Notes: generated from the sequence alone by a model not told the origin. Positions 13,160-25,534 are shown, counted from the stretch's first letter. The stretch is DNA of 64,000 bases from Parafrankia irregularis (GCF_001536285.1 NZ_FAOZ01000007.1:13360-77359), one strand, 5' to 3'. A program made the numbers and translations.

Positions 13160-13918
13160 TCAGCCCAGCTGCGCCTCGGCCAGTCCTCCGACGAGGGCGA
13201 CATCATGCCCGGGTGCGGCCCGGCAGTGCCAGGCCGGCCATCCCGAATCGCCCGGCCCCGAATCGCCCGGCCCCGAATCGCCCGGCCCCGAGTCCCGGTC
13301 GGGCAGATGCAGGCCGCGGCGATGAAGCGAACAGGTCGGCCAGTAGGACTGGAATGTTTCCATAATGCATTCCTGCGTGCTCGCCGCGATCGACCGGACC
13401 AGGTGGGGCAGGTCCGCTCCGCTCGAGAACTCCTGTGGGTCCGCGCACCACGAGCCCAGGAACGGCTCGTCGTCGAAGCCGACCTCAAGAATCGGATCGC
13501 CGTCGTCGTCGGATCGGCCCGACCAGAAGAGCGTCAGCCGGCCGACCCGGCTCTCGATCGGTGCCAGATCTCGCCGCACCACCGCCAGCGCCTGCTCGGC
13601 GCGGTGGACGAGATCGGGTGCGAGTTGCGTGCGCGCCGCGGCCCAGGGCACAACCTTGCTCCGGGGGTCAGCCGGATCCACCGCGAGATCTGGATCGCGG
13701 CCCAGTTCCTGCAACACCACCGGGAGCAGACGGCGTGCCTCGAGCTCATCTCGGAAACCGAGCCCGGCAAGCTCTCGCAGGCTCGGGCTGTCGAAACCGC
13801 TCGCCAATGCGTCCGCCGCGAGATGCGGCAGGCTGACACCGGGCTTCGAGGTTGTCCGCAGTTCACGCCAGGCAGCCTCAAGACCGTCCACCTCACCATT
13901 ATGTAGTGAGTCGGCCAA
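13160..13918 (-). CDS. Conserved hypothetical protein with WPTC-H / WHC motifs
   Basis: 252 aa if the TTG at 13918 is used; GTG 13891 is another possible start. No enzymatic domain recognised. The body is a mixed alpha/beta region containing ESRVGRLTLFWSGRSDDDGDPILEVGFDDEPF. The C-terminus carries SYWPTCSLH and WHC, resembling the Cys/His tail of a common small actinobacterial family in which WPxCxxH and WxC flank a short loop. Here that loop is expanded by repeated SGPGD units from a 15-bp tandem repeat (about 13245-13290). Convergent with the methyltransferase gene to its left. Confidence 0.6.
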   Translation of the reverse strand: MADSLHNGEVDGLEAAWRELRTTSKPGVSLPHLAADALASGFDSPSLRELAGLGFRDELEARRLLPVVLQELGRDPDLAVDPADPRSKVVPWAAARTQLAPDLVHRAEQALAVVRRDLAPIESRVGRLTLFWSGRSDDDGDPILEVGFDDEPFLGSWCADPQEFSSGADLPHLVRSIAASTQECIMETFQSYWPTCSLHRRGLHLPDRDSGPGDSGPGDSGPGDSGWPAWHCRAAPGHDVALVGGLAEAQLG

Positions 13919-14776
13919 TGAGGGGCGGCGCCGGGAATGCCTGGCTCGGCCGCTGGCCGGCCACAGATGGACGCCGGAACTGCTGAGCTCAGGGGCTCGG
14001 CCCGGACCGGCGGCGGGACAGCGACGCGCCCTGGGGTGGAGTGCCAGCCCGCGTGCGTCGCATCAGGTGCGTCCGCGGAGCAGGGGCGGGAGCGCGACCT
14101 CGTGCGCACACGCACCGGTCCAGCCGCGCGTCCGGCCTCCTGCCCTGGCTGCGTGCCCGGCCTCCCGCCCCGGCTGCCCGCCCGGCCCGGTTCGGAAGCC
14201 GATGACGGCCGCTTTCCGGGCATTGCGTCGGTGGGGCGGCGTCAGAATTACAGCGGCCTACCGCGAAACTGTTGACATCCGGGCCGCGGCGGCGCAGAGT
14301 CGTCGTATGTCGCGGCTGGGTTCGCCAACACTGGGTTCGCCAACAACCAGGGTTTTGCGTGCGACGCGCCTCGTGACCCGCTGCCACATCGACTTTCTGC
14401 TGGTTTCCTCCGCGGCCTGTTGACGGTCATCCGCGTACTGAGGTTGCCGGCCGTCGCTTGGGTCGCCCCGTTGCTCGCGGTGGCCTGATCATGGTGTTTT
14501 CCGTACCCGCCTGACAGTTTCTCCCACCGAGCGTTCCGGCCCTGGCTGGGGTGCTTTCCGTCGGGTGGACGACGCGCGGGCCCGGTGCAGTCACCGACAT
14601 CCTGAACGGTTTCCCGTACAGTTCTACGGCACTGTTGTGTCGACGTTTCCGTTGCCGGTTTTCCGGCGGTTCTCACACCGGTTTCCGAGCTCATTGGCGA
14701 AGAAACCGGGCCCGTCCCTCCCGTCCGGGACAAACGGCGTGTTCGGCGCCGGTGTCCCCGTTTCCAGGAGCAACAG
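13919..14776. other. Gene-poor intergenic region with a short tandem repeat
   Basis: About 860 bp with no convincing coding frame in either direction. It lies between two divergently oriented genes, so it should hold promoters for both. A 15-bp tandem duplication (ctgggttcgccaaca) sits at 14316-14345. Several stretches near 14240-14660 are less GC-rich than the surrounding genes, as expected for regulatory DNA. I see no convincing -10/-35 pair. Confidence 0.5.
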
Positions 14777-15619
14777 ATGTCCTCCGTCACTGACAGCCGA
14801 CAGACCCCGGCGCGCTCCAACCGCCATCTTCGCGGCTATCTCGGTCGCGCCGCTACCCGCTTCTGGCCCGCGATGGACGGGAACAGCCCGCCCCGCGCGT
14901 CGATCGTGCTCATGCCCGGCCGCGGCGAGGACGTCACCCACTTCGAACGGGTCGCGCTGCGGCTGGCTGTCGACGGCTACGACGTGACGTTCCTTGGGTC
15001 GGCCGAACATGCCGACGTCGCGCTTGCCGAAGCCCGGCGGCCCGGGGCCCCGTTCGTCCTGTTCGGTTCCGACACCGGGGCGTTGCGCGCGCTGGAGCTG
15101 GCTGGTTCACCGGCGCTGCGGCCGGACGCGCTCGTCCTGCTCGGCCTGCCGCTGCTGCACCGGGCGTTCGCGGGCGAGATGCCCGAGGGCCTGCCGCCGC
15201 GGGCGCTTCCCGATCTTCCCGCTCTGCTCATCCACGGCCGTCACGACGAGGTCAGCCCGCACCACCTCGCGCGGATCATCACCCGGACGGTGCGGACCGC
15301 CCGGCTGGAGTCGGTACCGGGTGGCCACCGGGTCCTGTCCGGGCCTGGTGCGCGGCTGGCCGCGGCGCTCACCGTGCTGTTCGTCGAGTCGCTGCTACAG
15401 GGCAATCATCCGGGGTCTCGGGGCGGCCTTCCGGCGGATCGCCTCGGTGCTGGTGATGGTGCTGGCGCCAGGGCTGGTGCCGGCGCGGGTTCGCGTGTCG
15501 GCGCCGGTGCCGCGGCCCGCTCCGACGCCGGTGTCGCGGGGATCGCCGGTACGGTGACGTGGGCCCCCGGCGTCCCACGGCAGATCAGCGGCACGATGCG
15601 GCGAGTGGGCGGTTCCTGA
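14777..15619 (+). CDS. Alpha/beta hydrolase-fold protein
   Basis: 280 aa, ATG with AGGAG 7 bp upstream. It shows the order of a small serine hydrolase: strand ASIVLMPGRGED, nucleophile elbow FGSDTGA (Ser about 97), acid HGRHDEVSP, and His in VPGGHRV. The elbow is GSDTG rather than GxSxG. The last about 70 residues are a Gly/Ala-rich low-complexity tail (repeated GAGAR-type units) not expected of the fold and probably a repeat expansion. No signal peptide. Substrate cannot be inferred. Confidence 0.7.
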   Translation: MSSVTDSRQTPARSNRHLRGYLGRAATRFWPAMDGNSPPRASIVLMPGRGEDVTHFERVALRLAVDGYDVTFLGSAEHADVALAEARRPGAPFVLFGSDTGALRALELAGSPALRPDALVLLGLPLLHRAFAGEMPEGLPPRALPDLPALLIHGRHDEVSPHHLARIITRTVRTARLESVPGGHRVLSGPGARLAAALTVLFVESLLQGNHPGSRGGLPADRLGAGDGAGARAGAGAGSRVGAGAAARSDAGVAGIAGTVTWAPGVPRQISGTMRRVGGS

Positions 15620-15696
15620 TACCCAAGGGGATCACCGCCGGCTCCGGGACAGTCACACGGCGGAGGAGACCGCGCACTCGCGCCGCTGACCGGTCG

Positions 15697-17556
15697 CTAG
15701 CCCTCGCAGCGCCTGCCGCGGTGGCGGCGGGGGAGCGGGAGGTGTTCCCGCCAGCGTGGCCAGACCAGGAACGCCTCGGCCTCGAGCATGGCCAGGGCGA
15801 TCCGGGGCAGGTCAACGGTGTTGGGATAACAGACATAGCGTGGCGACCAGGTCGGGGAGAACTTGGCGTTGAACCGGTAGAGGCTGTCGATCTGGAACCA
15901 GCGGGAAAGGAAGATCAGCAGCCCGCGCCACCAGCGGATCATCGGGCCGGCGCCGAGGCGTTCGCCGCGTTCGATCGCGGATCGGAAGACCGCGAAGTTC
16001 AGCGAGATCCGCCGTACACCGAGCTGCTGGGCCTGGCGCACGGCCTGGACGATGAGGAACTCGTTGACGCCGTTGTCGGCGGTGCGGTCGCGTGTCATGA
16101 CGTCCAGCGACAGCCCGTCGCGCCCCCAGGGAACGAAGTGGAGCACCGCGCGCGGTCTGGGCTCGGCGGTCTCGTCCGGCTTCGCCTCCTCCGGGGGCAG
16201 GGCCGCGTCCTGCGGTGCCGCGGTGCCGGGTGCTTCCCGGTCGGGCGGCGGTGCCCCGGCCGAGTAGGCCGTGACGACGACGCAGTTGCCATCGGCGGGA
16301 TCACCGATGCGGCCCAGCGCCATGGAGAACCCACGTTCGGTCTCACTGCCGCGCCAGCGGGCCACCTGGTTGCGCAGCAGTGCCAGATCCTGCGGGGTCA
16401 GTTCGCTGACCCGTTGGACGACCGCGGTGTAGCCGGCGCGCTCGACGCGGGCGACGGCCTGGCGGACGTTGCGCATCGACCGGCCTTCCAGGCTGAAGGC
16501 CGCGGTGTCGAGGATGGCCTCGTCCCCGATCTCCAACACCGACAGGCCGACGCGGGTCCAGGCCAGGCCGCCCGCCTCGGAGCATCCGATGACCGCGGGG
16601 ACCCAGGCATGATCGGCCGCCTCACGAAGGAACTCGGTGAGAGCCCCGGGCCAGGCCTCCCGGTCTCCGAGCGGGTCACCGCTGGCGAGCATCACACCTG
16701 AGACCACGCGGTAGGCCACGCAGGCCTTTCCGCTCGGCGACCAGACAACGGACTTGTCCGAGCGCAGGACGAAGTAGCCGAGCGAGTCGTCCGCTCCGCG
16801 CCGGGCCAGCAGGGCACGCACCCGGGCCACGTCCTCCTCGGTCAGCATCGGACGGGGCTCGGGCGGCCGCAGCGCGAGGTAGCCGGTGCTGACGATGGTC
16901 AGCACGCCCATGGTCAGCAGGATCCGGAAGACGAGATCGGCGAACCGGGCCGAGGCGAACGTCAGCGGGCCCTGGATTCCGACCATCCCCAGGACGACCT
17001 GTTCCAGCTGGGCCGACAGCGGATGCGGGCCGACGATCCGGTCGTGGCGCAGCCGCAGCAGAACCAGGCCGACCACGATGGAGACCACGGCGAGGAACGA
17101 CCCGACGCCGATCGCGCGCCAGCGTGTCGTCGGGTCACCCTTGGCGCGGAACTCCCCGCGGGTCACCACGAGGGCCGCCAGCAGGGCCGCCGACCCGGTG
17201 GCCTCCTCGTAGTCCAGGCCCTTGAGCACGTGCAGGACGACGCTGACGGCCAACAGGACCACCGTGGCCCGCCAGGCCCGCCGCTTCCGCCGGCGCAGCC
17301 CCGCGGAGAGCAGCACCAGCAGCATCCCGACGACGACGGTGAACGCAGACGCCTGCCGTGACACCGCCATGGGCAGCAGTGCCCTCAGGTCGTCGAGGCG
17401 CGAGCGCCACCCCGGGGTCACGGCCGAGGCCATGTCCAGCAGACCGATGGCGAGTGTCAGCAGAGCGGCGACACGCGGGATCCACCGCCGCTTCTCCCGG
17501 GCCGCCTGAGCGGACCCACGGCACTTCGGCAACAGCTCTCCCTGCTTCACGGACAT
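15697..17556 (-). CDS. MprF-like aminoacyl-phosphatidylglycerol synthase (DUF2156)
   Basis: 619 aa from ATG 17556. The N-terminal about 270 residues contain about six hydrophobic segments. The C-terminal half is the DUF2156/LPG-synthase GNAT-like domain, with GYFVLRSDKSVVWSP, GDPLGDREAW, LSLDVMTRDRTADNGVNEF and FSPTWSPRYVCYPN. This family moves an amino acid from aminoacyl-tRNA to phosphatidylglycerol, lowering negative surface charge. An insertion rich in Pro, Glu and Ala interrupts the domain at about residues 430-470. It starts 61 bp after the esterase gene on the same strand, so both are probably co-transcribed. The donor amino acid cannot be told from the sequence. Confidence 0.82.
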   Translation of the reverse strand: MSVKQGELLPKCRGSAQAAREKRRWIPRVAALLTLAIGLLDMASAVTPGWRSRLDDLRALLPMAVSRQASAFTVVVGMLLVLLSAGLRRRKRRAWRATVVLLAVSVVLHVLKGLDYEEATGSAALLAALVVTRGEFRAKGDPTTRWRAIGVGSFLAVVSIVVGLVLLRLRHDRIVGPHPLSAQLEQVVLGMVGIQGPLTFASARFADLVFRILLTMGVLTIVSTGYLALRPPEPRPMLTEEDVARVRALLARRGADDSLGYFVLRSDKSVVWSPSGKACVAYRVVSGVMLASGDPLGDREAWPGALTEFLREAADHAWVPAVIGCSEAGGLAWTRVGLSVLEIGDEAILDTAAFSLEGRSMRNVRQAVARVERAGYTAVVQRVSELTPQDLALLRNQVARWRGSETERGFSMALGRIGDPADGNCVVVTAYSAGAPPPDREAPGTAAPQDAALPPEEAKPDETAEPRPRAVLHFVPWGRDGLSLDVMTRDRTADNGVNEFLIVQAVRQAQQLGVRRISLNFAVFRSAIERGERLGAGPMIRWWRGLLIFLSRWFQIDSLYRFNAKFSPTWSPRYVCYPNTVDLPRIALAMLEAEAFLVWPRWREHLPLPRRHRGRRCEG

Positions 17557-17617
17557 GCCAGCCCGACGTGAACTCCCGAGTATGGAGGCCGTCGCGTTGC
17601 GTGCGGCACGAGGGCTG

Positions 17618-18760
17618 TCACATCGCCCAGTGCAGGGCGTCGCGCAGCGCCGGCCGCCACACGCCGAAGTCGTGCCCGCCCGGTCGCAACCACAGCGTGA
17701 CGGTGAAGCCGCGGCGCCCGGAGAGGACACGCGCCATCTCCCGGATGTCGCCCAGCGGCTCGTGATCATCGCGGCCGCAGTCGAGCCAGACCCGCATCGG
17801 CGGGTTGGGCGGCAGCGTCGAGGCGTAGCGCGCGGGTGTGTTCGCGGCGACGACCTGCGCGAGATCCGGACGAGGGCCGAAGAGCTTCGCCATTCCCGGG
17901 TCGAAGGTGGGTCTGGCCAGGCCGGAGAGGTCGATAATGGTCGCGACGAGGTCGCGGTGGCGCAGGCCGAGGTTCAGCGCGCAGAACCCGCCCGCCGACA
18001 TACCGGCCAGCACCCGGTCGGTCCGGTCCGGGATCGACCGCAGCCGGGTGTCGATCGCGGGGATCACATCCTGGATCACGTACGTCTCGACGTGCTCGGT
18101 GGCCCCGTCGACGCATTCGCTGTCATCCAGCCAGCCGCGGCTCACCCGCGGCGCGACGAGGATCGCGGGCCGGGGCACGCGCCCAGGCGAGCCGCCCGCC
18201 GCCTCATCCGCGCCGATCTGGGCGGCCTCGCCGCCGCGGAACCAGTCGGTGGGCACCCCCGGGGATCCATGCAGGAGGTAGACGACGGGGAAGCGGGCCC
18301 GCGGCTCGGTGAAGTACTGCGGCGGCAGGTAGACCATGGCGTCGCGGGTACCGAAACCGCTGCGCGTGCCGGCGATCGGCAGCTCGACGACAACCCCGTC
18401 GGGATAGCGCCGCCCCGATCCCGGGGCCAGGGCCTCGTCCGCCGGCGCCGTCGGCCAGGACTTCACCCCGAGGACGTCGTCGAGGCGCGGCAGGTAGCCG
18501 TAGTGGGCGTTGACGAGGTCACCGGCCGTCGCCACGGTGAGCAGGAACGCCAGGCACCCGGCCGCGATCGGGCCGGCCCGGCCGCGCCGGCGCACCGCGA
18601 GCAGGGCGCAGACCGCCCAGCAGATCACCGTCAGCGCCACCAGGGCCGACAGGAACCACCCGCTGATGATGACCACAGAGCCCACCGCACGAGCCCGTCC
18701 CACTCCCGGCGCGTGGGCTCCGGTACGTACGGCCCGCGCTCTGCCACCACTATGGCCCAC
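17618..18760 (-). CDS. Membrane-anchored antigen-85-like esterase
   Basis: 380 aa; GTG 18676, giving a protein that starts just before the first membrane segment, is an equally good start. Two N-terminal membrane segments (IISGWFLSALVALTVICWAV and a second one) put the catalytic domain outside. That domain is of the esterase-D/mycolyltransferase type: YLLHGSPG (oxyanion region), GMSAGGFCALNLGLRH (nucleophile Ser), DCGRDD (acid) and PGGHDFGVW (His). It is upstream of the MprF-like gene on the same strand. A plausible role is hydrolysis of aminoacyl-phosphatidylglycerol or transfer on envelope lipids; this is inference from context. Confidence 0.8.
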   Translation of the reverse strand: MGHSGGRARAVRTGAHAPGVGRARAVGSVVIISGWFLSALVALTVICWAVCALLAVRRRGRAGPIAAGCLAFLLTVATAGDLVNAHYGYLPRLDDVLGVKSWPTAPADEALAPGSGRRYPDGVVVELPIAGTRSGFGTRDAMVYLPPQYFTEPRARFPVVYLLHGSPGVPTDWFRGGEAAQIGADEAAGGSPGRVPRPAILVAPRVSRGWLDDSECVDGATEHVETYVIQDVIPAIDTRLRSIPDRTDRVLAGMSAGGFCALNLGLRHRDLVATIIDLSGLARPTFDPGMAKLFGPRPDLAQVVAANTPARYASTLPPNPPMRVWLDCGRDDHEPLGDIREMARVLSGRRGFTVTLWLRPGGHDFGVWRPALRDALHWAM

Positions 18761-18799
18761 GATGGCGCGTGGTTCCGGTCCGTTCCAGCGGATCCGGGT

Positions 18800-18832
18800 G
18801 GGTGTCCTCCCGGTGGGGGTGGGAGGACACCC
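18800..18832 (-). terminator. Perfect 12-bp stem-loop downstream of phoD
   Basis: Arms gggtgtcctccc (18800-18811) and its exact complement (18821-18832) with a 9-nt loop, about 55 bp past the phoD stop codon. No U-tract follows, which is common for actinomycete terminators. Confidence 0.6.
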
Positions 18833-18855
18833 TGGGCGTGATGCCGTCAGCGGGC

Positions 18856-18900
18856 TGTCAGCGCACGACCTGTCAGCGCACGACCGGTCAGCGCGTGACC
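18856..18900. repeat. Three 15-bp tandem repeats across the phoD stop
   Basis: Units of the form ctgtcagcgcacgac occur three times in tandem, the last diverged. The phoD stop codon (18888-18890) lies in the third unit, so copy-number change could alter the 3' end of the gene. Confidence 0.7.
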
Positions 18901-20534
18901 AGGCCGGGGTTGCCCGCCTCGGTGGTGAAGGAGCCGGCGGTCACAAGGGTGCCGTCGGGGGTGGTGACCCTACTGACGGTCTTCCAGTCGACGTCGGCGG
19001 ACTCGCGGCCGAGGTTGACAAGGACGTAACCGCGCAGGCCGTTGTAGAACTTCAGATGCGGGTTGCGGGCCAGGTAGTTGGCCCAGTTCGACGGCTGGGC
19101 GGAACCGTTGCCACCACTGGTGATCGAAGTGGCGACGATCTCGGTGCCGAGGACCTTCGACGCCGGGTCGGCCCAGTCGTCGAGGATGTCGAATCCGTAC
19201 GCCACGTGCACGTCACCGGTGAGGACCATCAGTTCCCTGCCGGAGTTCCCCCTGCCGGGCAGACTGTTCTTCCAGCCGTCGATCAGCCGCTGCCGCGACG
19301 CCGGGTAGCCGTCCCAGGAGTCCATCGACAGGGTCCCGTCGCCGTTGGGGTTCGCCCGGCGGGAGAAGGTGACCTGCTGAGCGACGACGTTCCACTGCGC
19401 CTTCGACCTCGCCCATCCGTCGGTGAGCCACTTCTCCTGGTCGAGGCCTGGCAGCGTCTGGGACTCGGCCTCGGACGCCGCGGTCGGCAGCTTCCAGCCG
19501 TCGCCGTTGGCCTGGTCGGTGCGGTACTGACGGGTGTCGAGGACGTCGAACTGCGCCAGCCTGCCCCAGTTGAGGCGCCGGTAGAGCTGCATGTCCGGCC
19601 CGTTCGGGAACTGCGGCCTGCGCAGCGGCTGGTTCTCCCAGTACGCGCGGTAGGCGGCGGCGCGCCGGAGCAGGAAGTCCGCCACCGGCCCGTTGGTCTC
19701 GGAGGTCTCGTCGGCGTAGTTGTTCTCGACCTCATGGTCGTCCCAGGTGACGACGAACGGGTGGGCGGCGTGCGCGGCCATCAGATCCGGGTCCGACTTG
19801 TACAGGCCGTAGCGGATCCGGTAGTCGTCCAGGGTGGCCGTCTCGAGGCTGACCGTGGCGGGCAGCACCCGGTCGGTGTAGGCACGGGCGCCACCGACGG
19901 CGCTGACCGCGTACTCGTAGAGGTAGTCGCCGGTGTGGAAGACGGCGTGCACGTCCTCCTGCGCCAGGTACCGGTGGGCGGTGTAGTAGCCCTGGTCGTA
20001 GCGCTGGCAGGAGACGTTCGCGAACCTCATCGAGCGCACCGGGGCGCCCGGGGCGGGCGCGGTCCGGGTCCGGCCGACCGGGCTCACCCAGGTGCCCACG
20101 CGGAACCGGTAGTAGTACTCACGGTCCGGCGACAGGCCCTGGACGTCCACGTGCACGGAGTGGCCGAACTCGGGGTGCGCCCATTCCTGGCCGCGGCGCA
20201 CGACGCGACGGAACTGTTCGTCGGAGGCGAGCTCCCAGCTGACGGAGATCCGGGCCGCGGGCAGCCCGCCGTCGGCGACGAGCGGTTCCGGTGCCAGCCG
20301 GGTCCACAGCAGCGTCGAGTTGTGCTGCGGGTCGCCGGAAGCCACGCCGAGCGTGAACGGGTTGCTCGTCACCTGGGTCGCCGCGAGCTCGGGCGCACTG
20401 GCCGAGGCCATGCCGGGAAGCCCGACGGTGAACGCGAGTGTCGCGGCCGCGCCGGACAGGGTGAGGAACCTACGCCGTTCCAGGCCACGAGCAGCTGCCC
20501 GCAGTTCGGCGGAGTACTCAGAACTCATCGTCAC
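18888..20534 (-). CDS. phoD: Tat-exported PhoD-type alkaline phosphatase
   Basis: 548 aa from GTG 20534; GAGGAAGG lies 6 bp upstream, favouring it over the ATG two codons later. N-terminus ERRRFLTLSG is a twin-arginine signal followed by a hydrophobic stretch ending ASASA. After a beta-sandwich region (SWELASDEQF, YYYRFRVG), metal and active-site motifs of PhoD appear: FANVSCQRYDQGYY, FHTGDYLYEY, TWDDHEVENNYADE and LTGDVHVAYGF. The enzyme releases phosphate from phosphodiesters and monoesters outside the cell, using Ca and Fe. Two GTTTCAY elements spaced 22 bp apart upstream could be a Pho box (weak). Confidence 0.93.
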   Translation of the reverse strand: MTMSSEYSAELRAAARGLERRRFLTLSGAAATLAFTVGLPGMASASAPELAATQVTSNPFTLGVASGDPQHNSTLLWTRLAPEPLVADGGLPAARISVSWELASDEQFRRVVRRGQEWAHPEFGHSVHVDVQGLSPDREYYYRFRVGTWVSPVGRTRTAPAPGAPVRSMRFANVSCQRYDQGYYTAHRYLAQEDVHAVFHTGDYLYEYAVSAVGGARAYTDRVLPATVSLETATLDDYRIRYGLYKSDPDLMAAHAAHPFVVTWDDHEVENNYADETSETNGPVADFLLRRAAAYRAYWENQPLRRPQFPNGPDMQLYRRLNWGRLAQFDVLDTRQYRTDQANGDGWKLPTAASEAESQTLPGLDQEKWLTDGWARSKAQWNVVAQQVTFSRRANPNGDGTLSMDSWDGYPASRQRLIDGWKNSLPGRGNSGRELMVLTGDVHVAYGFDILDDWADPASKVLGTEIVATSITSGGNGSAQPSNWANYLARNPHLKFYNGLRGYVLVNLGRESADVDWKTVSRVTTPDGTLVTAGSFTTEAGNPGLVTR

Positions 20535-21561
20535 GCGATGCCTTCCTCGTTGAGGGGCTGACGGCGTGTCAGCCTCTCAACGAGAGGTGGCCGCCTGGGA
20601 AACGCGGAACGTCCGACTGGAACCGATTTGTCAAAGCGAAAAATCGGGTGATCACGCTTCGCCGCGGGCATCCGGTGTGAAACTGCCTCGCCGAACAGAT
20701 GAAACTGCTGGTCAGTGGTCGTATTCGGTGCCGGGGTGATCCTGTCGTGCGTGCCCGCGAGAGGTCTCGGGCCCTCACTGCGCGTGCTGTGAGGAGCGAT
20801 CTGTGCCGGCCTGGAGGCAGGGTCGATCCCGCATCCTGACGTGCTGTCGAGGGACAACGTCCCGACGGTGCCGGGGCGTCCGGCCCGCCTATGGTGGGCA
20901 CAAAGAGTCATTATTTTCTCGACGGATCGTCATTACGTACTAGTGTCCAGTCTGGCTCCGCTACTGACGGTGCGATGGTGTAGCGGAACTCGCGGTGGGA
21001 CGCCGGATGGGATGGCGATGTCGGAGGCCGCGCCGGGGCGACGTCGAACCGTCCGCCGCGCCGGGTCGGCGATGTGGTGACGGACGCTGCTAGCAGGGCG
21101 GCCCGGTCGACGAGAGGAAGGAAGTCGGCGGAAGCCACCGTGAGACCACGGAAAAATTAATCAGACCAATGCTGGGTCGCCAGCTGGATCACTGTGGTCT
21201 CCGGTTTGGTTGGGCGGTGGAGAATCCTCACGGTCTGTGTTCGTAACAGGAAAAGGACAGGGCTAGGGGGGACCACGGTGGCGGGCCACTTCTGACTAAT
21301 TGTGCGAGCTTCCCGTATCCCGGATCGCCGGGATACGGGAAGCTCGCACTGCGCCCGACGGCGCGCCTTGAACTCGACCGGTGGTTTCCGCCGTCGAGCT
21401 GTACGACGGGGGAGTATCTGCGGTGATCCGCAGAAAAAATGCAGGGAATATTGCGCCGCTGGTACCCGTCTGTCCGGCTTGCGGTCCTCTGGTCGCCTGT
21501 TCGCCGATCCACCGCCCGTCCAGGGTGATCTTCCGCAGTCCACAGAGGGGTGATGCACGCC
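20535..21561. other. Divergent regulatory region between phoD and the encapsulin gene
   Basis: About 1 kb without a convincing gene and with AT-richer patches than the flanks. On the phoD side there is an imperfect inverted repeat (gagg-ctgac/gtcagcctc, about 20550-20577) and GTGAAAC/ATGAAAC direct repeats at 20677-20683 and 20699-20705. On the encapsulin side there is the perfect 22-bp hairpin at 21302-21349. Short open frames here show no recognisable sequence. Confidence 0.55.
21302..21349. promoter_or_regulatory. Perfect 22-bp inverted repeat with 4-nt loop upstream of the encapsulin gene
   Basis: Arms 21302-21323 and 21328-21349 are exact reverse complements; the loop is atcg. It lies about 210 bp before the encapsulin start. 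No U-tract is present, so it may be a leader-RNA hairpin, a read-through barrier for the upstream region, or a large operator. Confidence 0.75.
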
Positions 21562-22968
21562 ATGACCGAGCCGGTCAGCGTATCCGCTGATGTCGACCTT
21601 TCCGCGCAGCCGTTGAGTCTTGGCTCCGCCGCGGCGCGAAATCTCGCGACCACGACCAAGTCCGTCCCGCAGATGCAGGAGATCTCCTCCCGCTGGCTGC
21701 TGCGGATCCTGCCCTGGGTGCACACGGCCGGTGGCGTGTACCGGGTGAACCGGCGCCTCACGTACATCGCCGGCGACGGCCTGCTCACCTTCACCAGCAC
21801 CGGCTCGCAGATCCAGGTCGTCCCCGCGGAGCTCACCGAGCTCCCCCCGCTGCGGGGTTTCGAGGGTGACGAGCTCGCCGCGCTCGCCGACGGCTTCGTC
21901 CAGCGGGAGTACTCCGCGGGCGACGTCCTCGTCACCAGTGGAGACGCCGCGGACGCCGTCTTCCTCATCGCGCACGGCAAGGTCGGCAGGTTCGGGCCCG
22001 GAGCCTACGACGACGAGCGGTCGCTGGGAATCCTCAGCAGCGGCGAGTACTTCGGTGACGAGGTCCTGATCGAGGCGGACGCGACCTGGGGTTACACGGC
22101 CCGTGCCCTCACCGGCACGACGGTGCTCGTCCTGCCCCGCCAGCGGTACCAGCAGCTTCTGGACGCCTCCGACACGCTGCGGGCCTGGGTGGAGGACTAC
22201 CGCGCCCGTGTCGTGCCCGTGCAGAACCGGTACGGCGAGGCCGAGATCGCGATCTCGGCCGGCCACGTCGGCGAGCCGGTGCTGCCCGGCACGTTCGTCG
22301 ACTACGAGCTGGCGCCCCGCGAGTACGAGCTGAGCGTCGCCCAGACCGTGCTGCGGGTGCACAGCCGGGTCGTCGACCTCTACAACGAGCCGATGAACCA
22401 GCTCGAGCAGCAGCTGCGGCTGACCGTCGAGGCGTTGCGTGAGCGCCAGGAGCAGGAGCTGGTGAACAACGCCGACTTCGGCCTGCTGCACAACGCGGAC
22501 CTGCGCCAGCGCATTCACACCCGGACGGGGCCACCGACCCCGGACGACCTCGACGAACTGCTGAGCCGCCGGCGGAGCACGCATGTTCTGCTCGCCCATC
22601 CGCGCGCCATCGCGGCGTTCGGCCGGGAGTGCACGGCGCGCGGCATCTACCCGGCGACGGTGCTGTTCCATGACCAGCATGTGCCGGCCTGGCGTGGTGT
22701 TCCCCTGCTGCCGGTGAACAAGATCCCGGTCAGCGTGGCCGGGAAGACGTCGATCCTCGCGCTGCGCACCGGTGAGGAGAGCCAGGGCGTCATCGGGCTG
22801 CACCACGTCGGTCTTCCCGACGAGCTGGAGCCGGGGCTTTCCGTCCGGTTCATGGGGATCAGCGAGAAAGCAATCATCTCCTATCTGGTGACGACCTACT
22901 ACTCCGCCGCCGTTCTGGTGCCCGACGCCCTCGGGATCCTGGAGAACGTGGAGATCGGGCGGCACTAG
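21562..22968 (+). CDS. eshA: Family 2B encapsulin shell protein with cyclic-nucleotide-binding-like insertion (EshA-like)
   Basis: 468 aa from ATG 21562; ATG 21553 and GTG 21550 are alternatives (AGAGGGG at 21544). The HK97-fold encapsulin parts flank a CNB-like insertion (about residues 95-225, with [20 protein letters not shown] and [18 protein letters not shown]). The Arg that normally binds the cyclic-nucleotide phosphate is not at its usual place, so ligand binding is uncertain. C-terminal shell motifs include [19 protein letters not shown] and [20 protein letters not shown]. EshA-type proteins assemble nanocompartments that load a neighbouring enzyme, often a terpene cyclase. The adjacent gene 111 bp downstream is a terpene cyclase of the geosmin synthase type, making it the likely cargo. 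The assignment is from remembered EshA features, not a search. Confidence 0.87.
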   Translation: MTEPVSVSADVDLSAQPLSLGSAAARNLATTTKSVPQMQEISSRWLLRILPWVHTAGGVYRVNRRLTYIAGDGLLTFTSTGSQIQVVPAELTELPPLRGFEGDELAALADGFVQREYSAGDVLVTSGDAADAVFLIAHGKVGRFGPGAYDDERSLGILSSGEYFGDEVLIEADATWGYTARALTGTTVLVLPRQRYQQLLDASDTLRAWVEDYRARVVPVQNRYGEAEIAISAGHVGEPVLPGTFVDYELAPREYELSVAQTVLRVHSRVVDLYNEPMNQLEQQLRLTVEALRERQEQELVNNADFGLLHNADLRQRIHTRTGPPTPDDLDELLSRRRSTHVLLAHPRAIAAFGRECTARGIYPATVLFHDQHVPAWRGVPLLPVNKIPVSVAGKTSILALRTGEESQGVIGLHHVGLPDELEPGLSVRFMGISEKAIISYLVTTYYSAAVLVPDALGILENVEIGRH

Positions 22969-25461
<2,493 letters not shown>

Positions 25462-25534
25462 CCACTGACAGCCCGGACGCCCCCTGACAGCCCGGACGCC
25501 CCCCTACCGCTCGGACGTCCGGTGCACGCCCTGG

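Noticed and set aside
14248-14820. 190-codon minus-strand frame before the 14777 hydrolase
   Set aside because: Overlaps the hydrolase start and RBS, has no recognisable motif and a composition unlike real proteins here.
18510-20561. 683-codon plus-strand frame
   Set aside because: Antisense to phoD and the esterase; no family signature.
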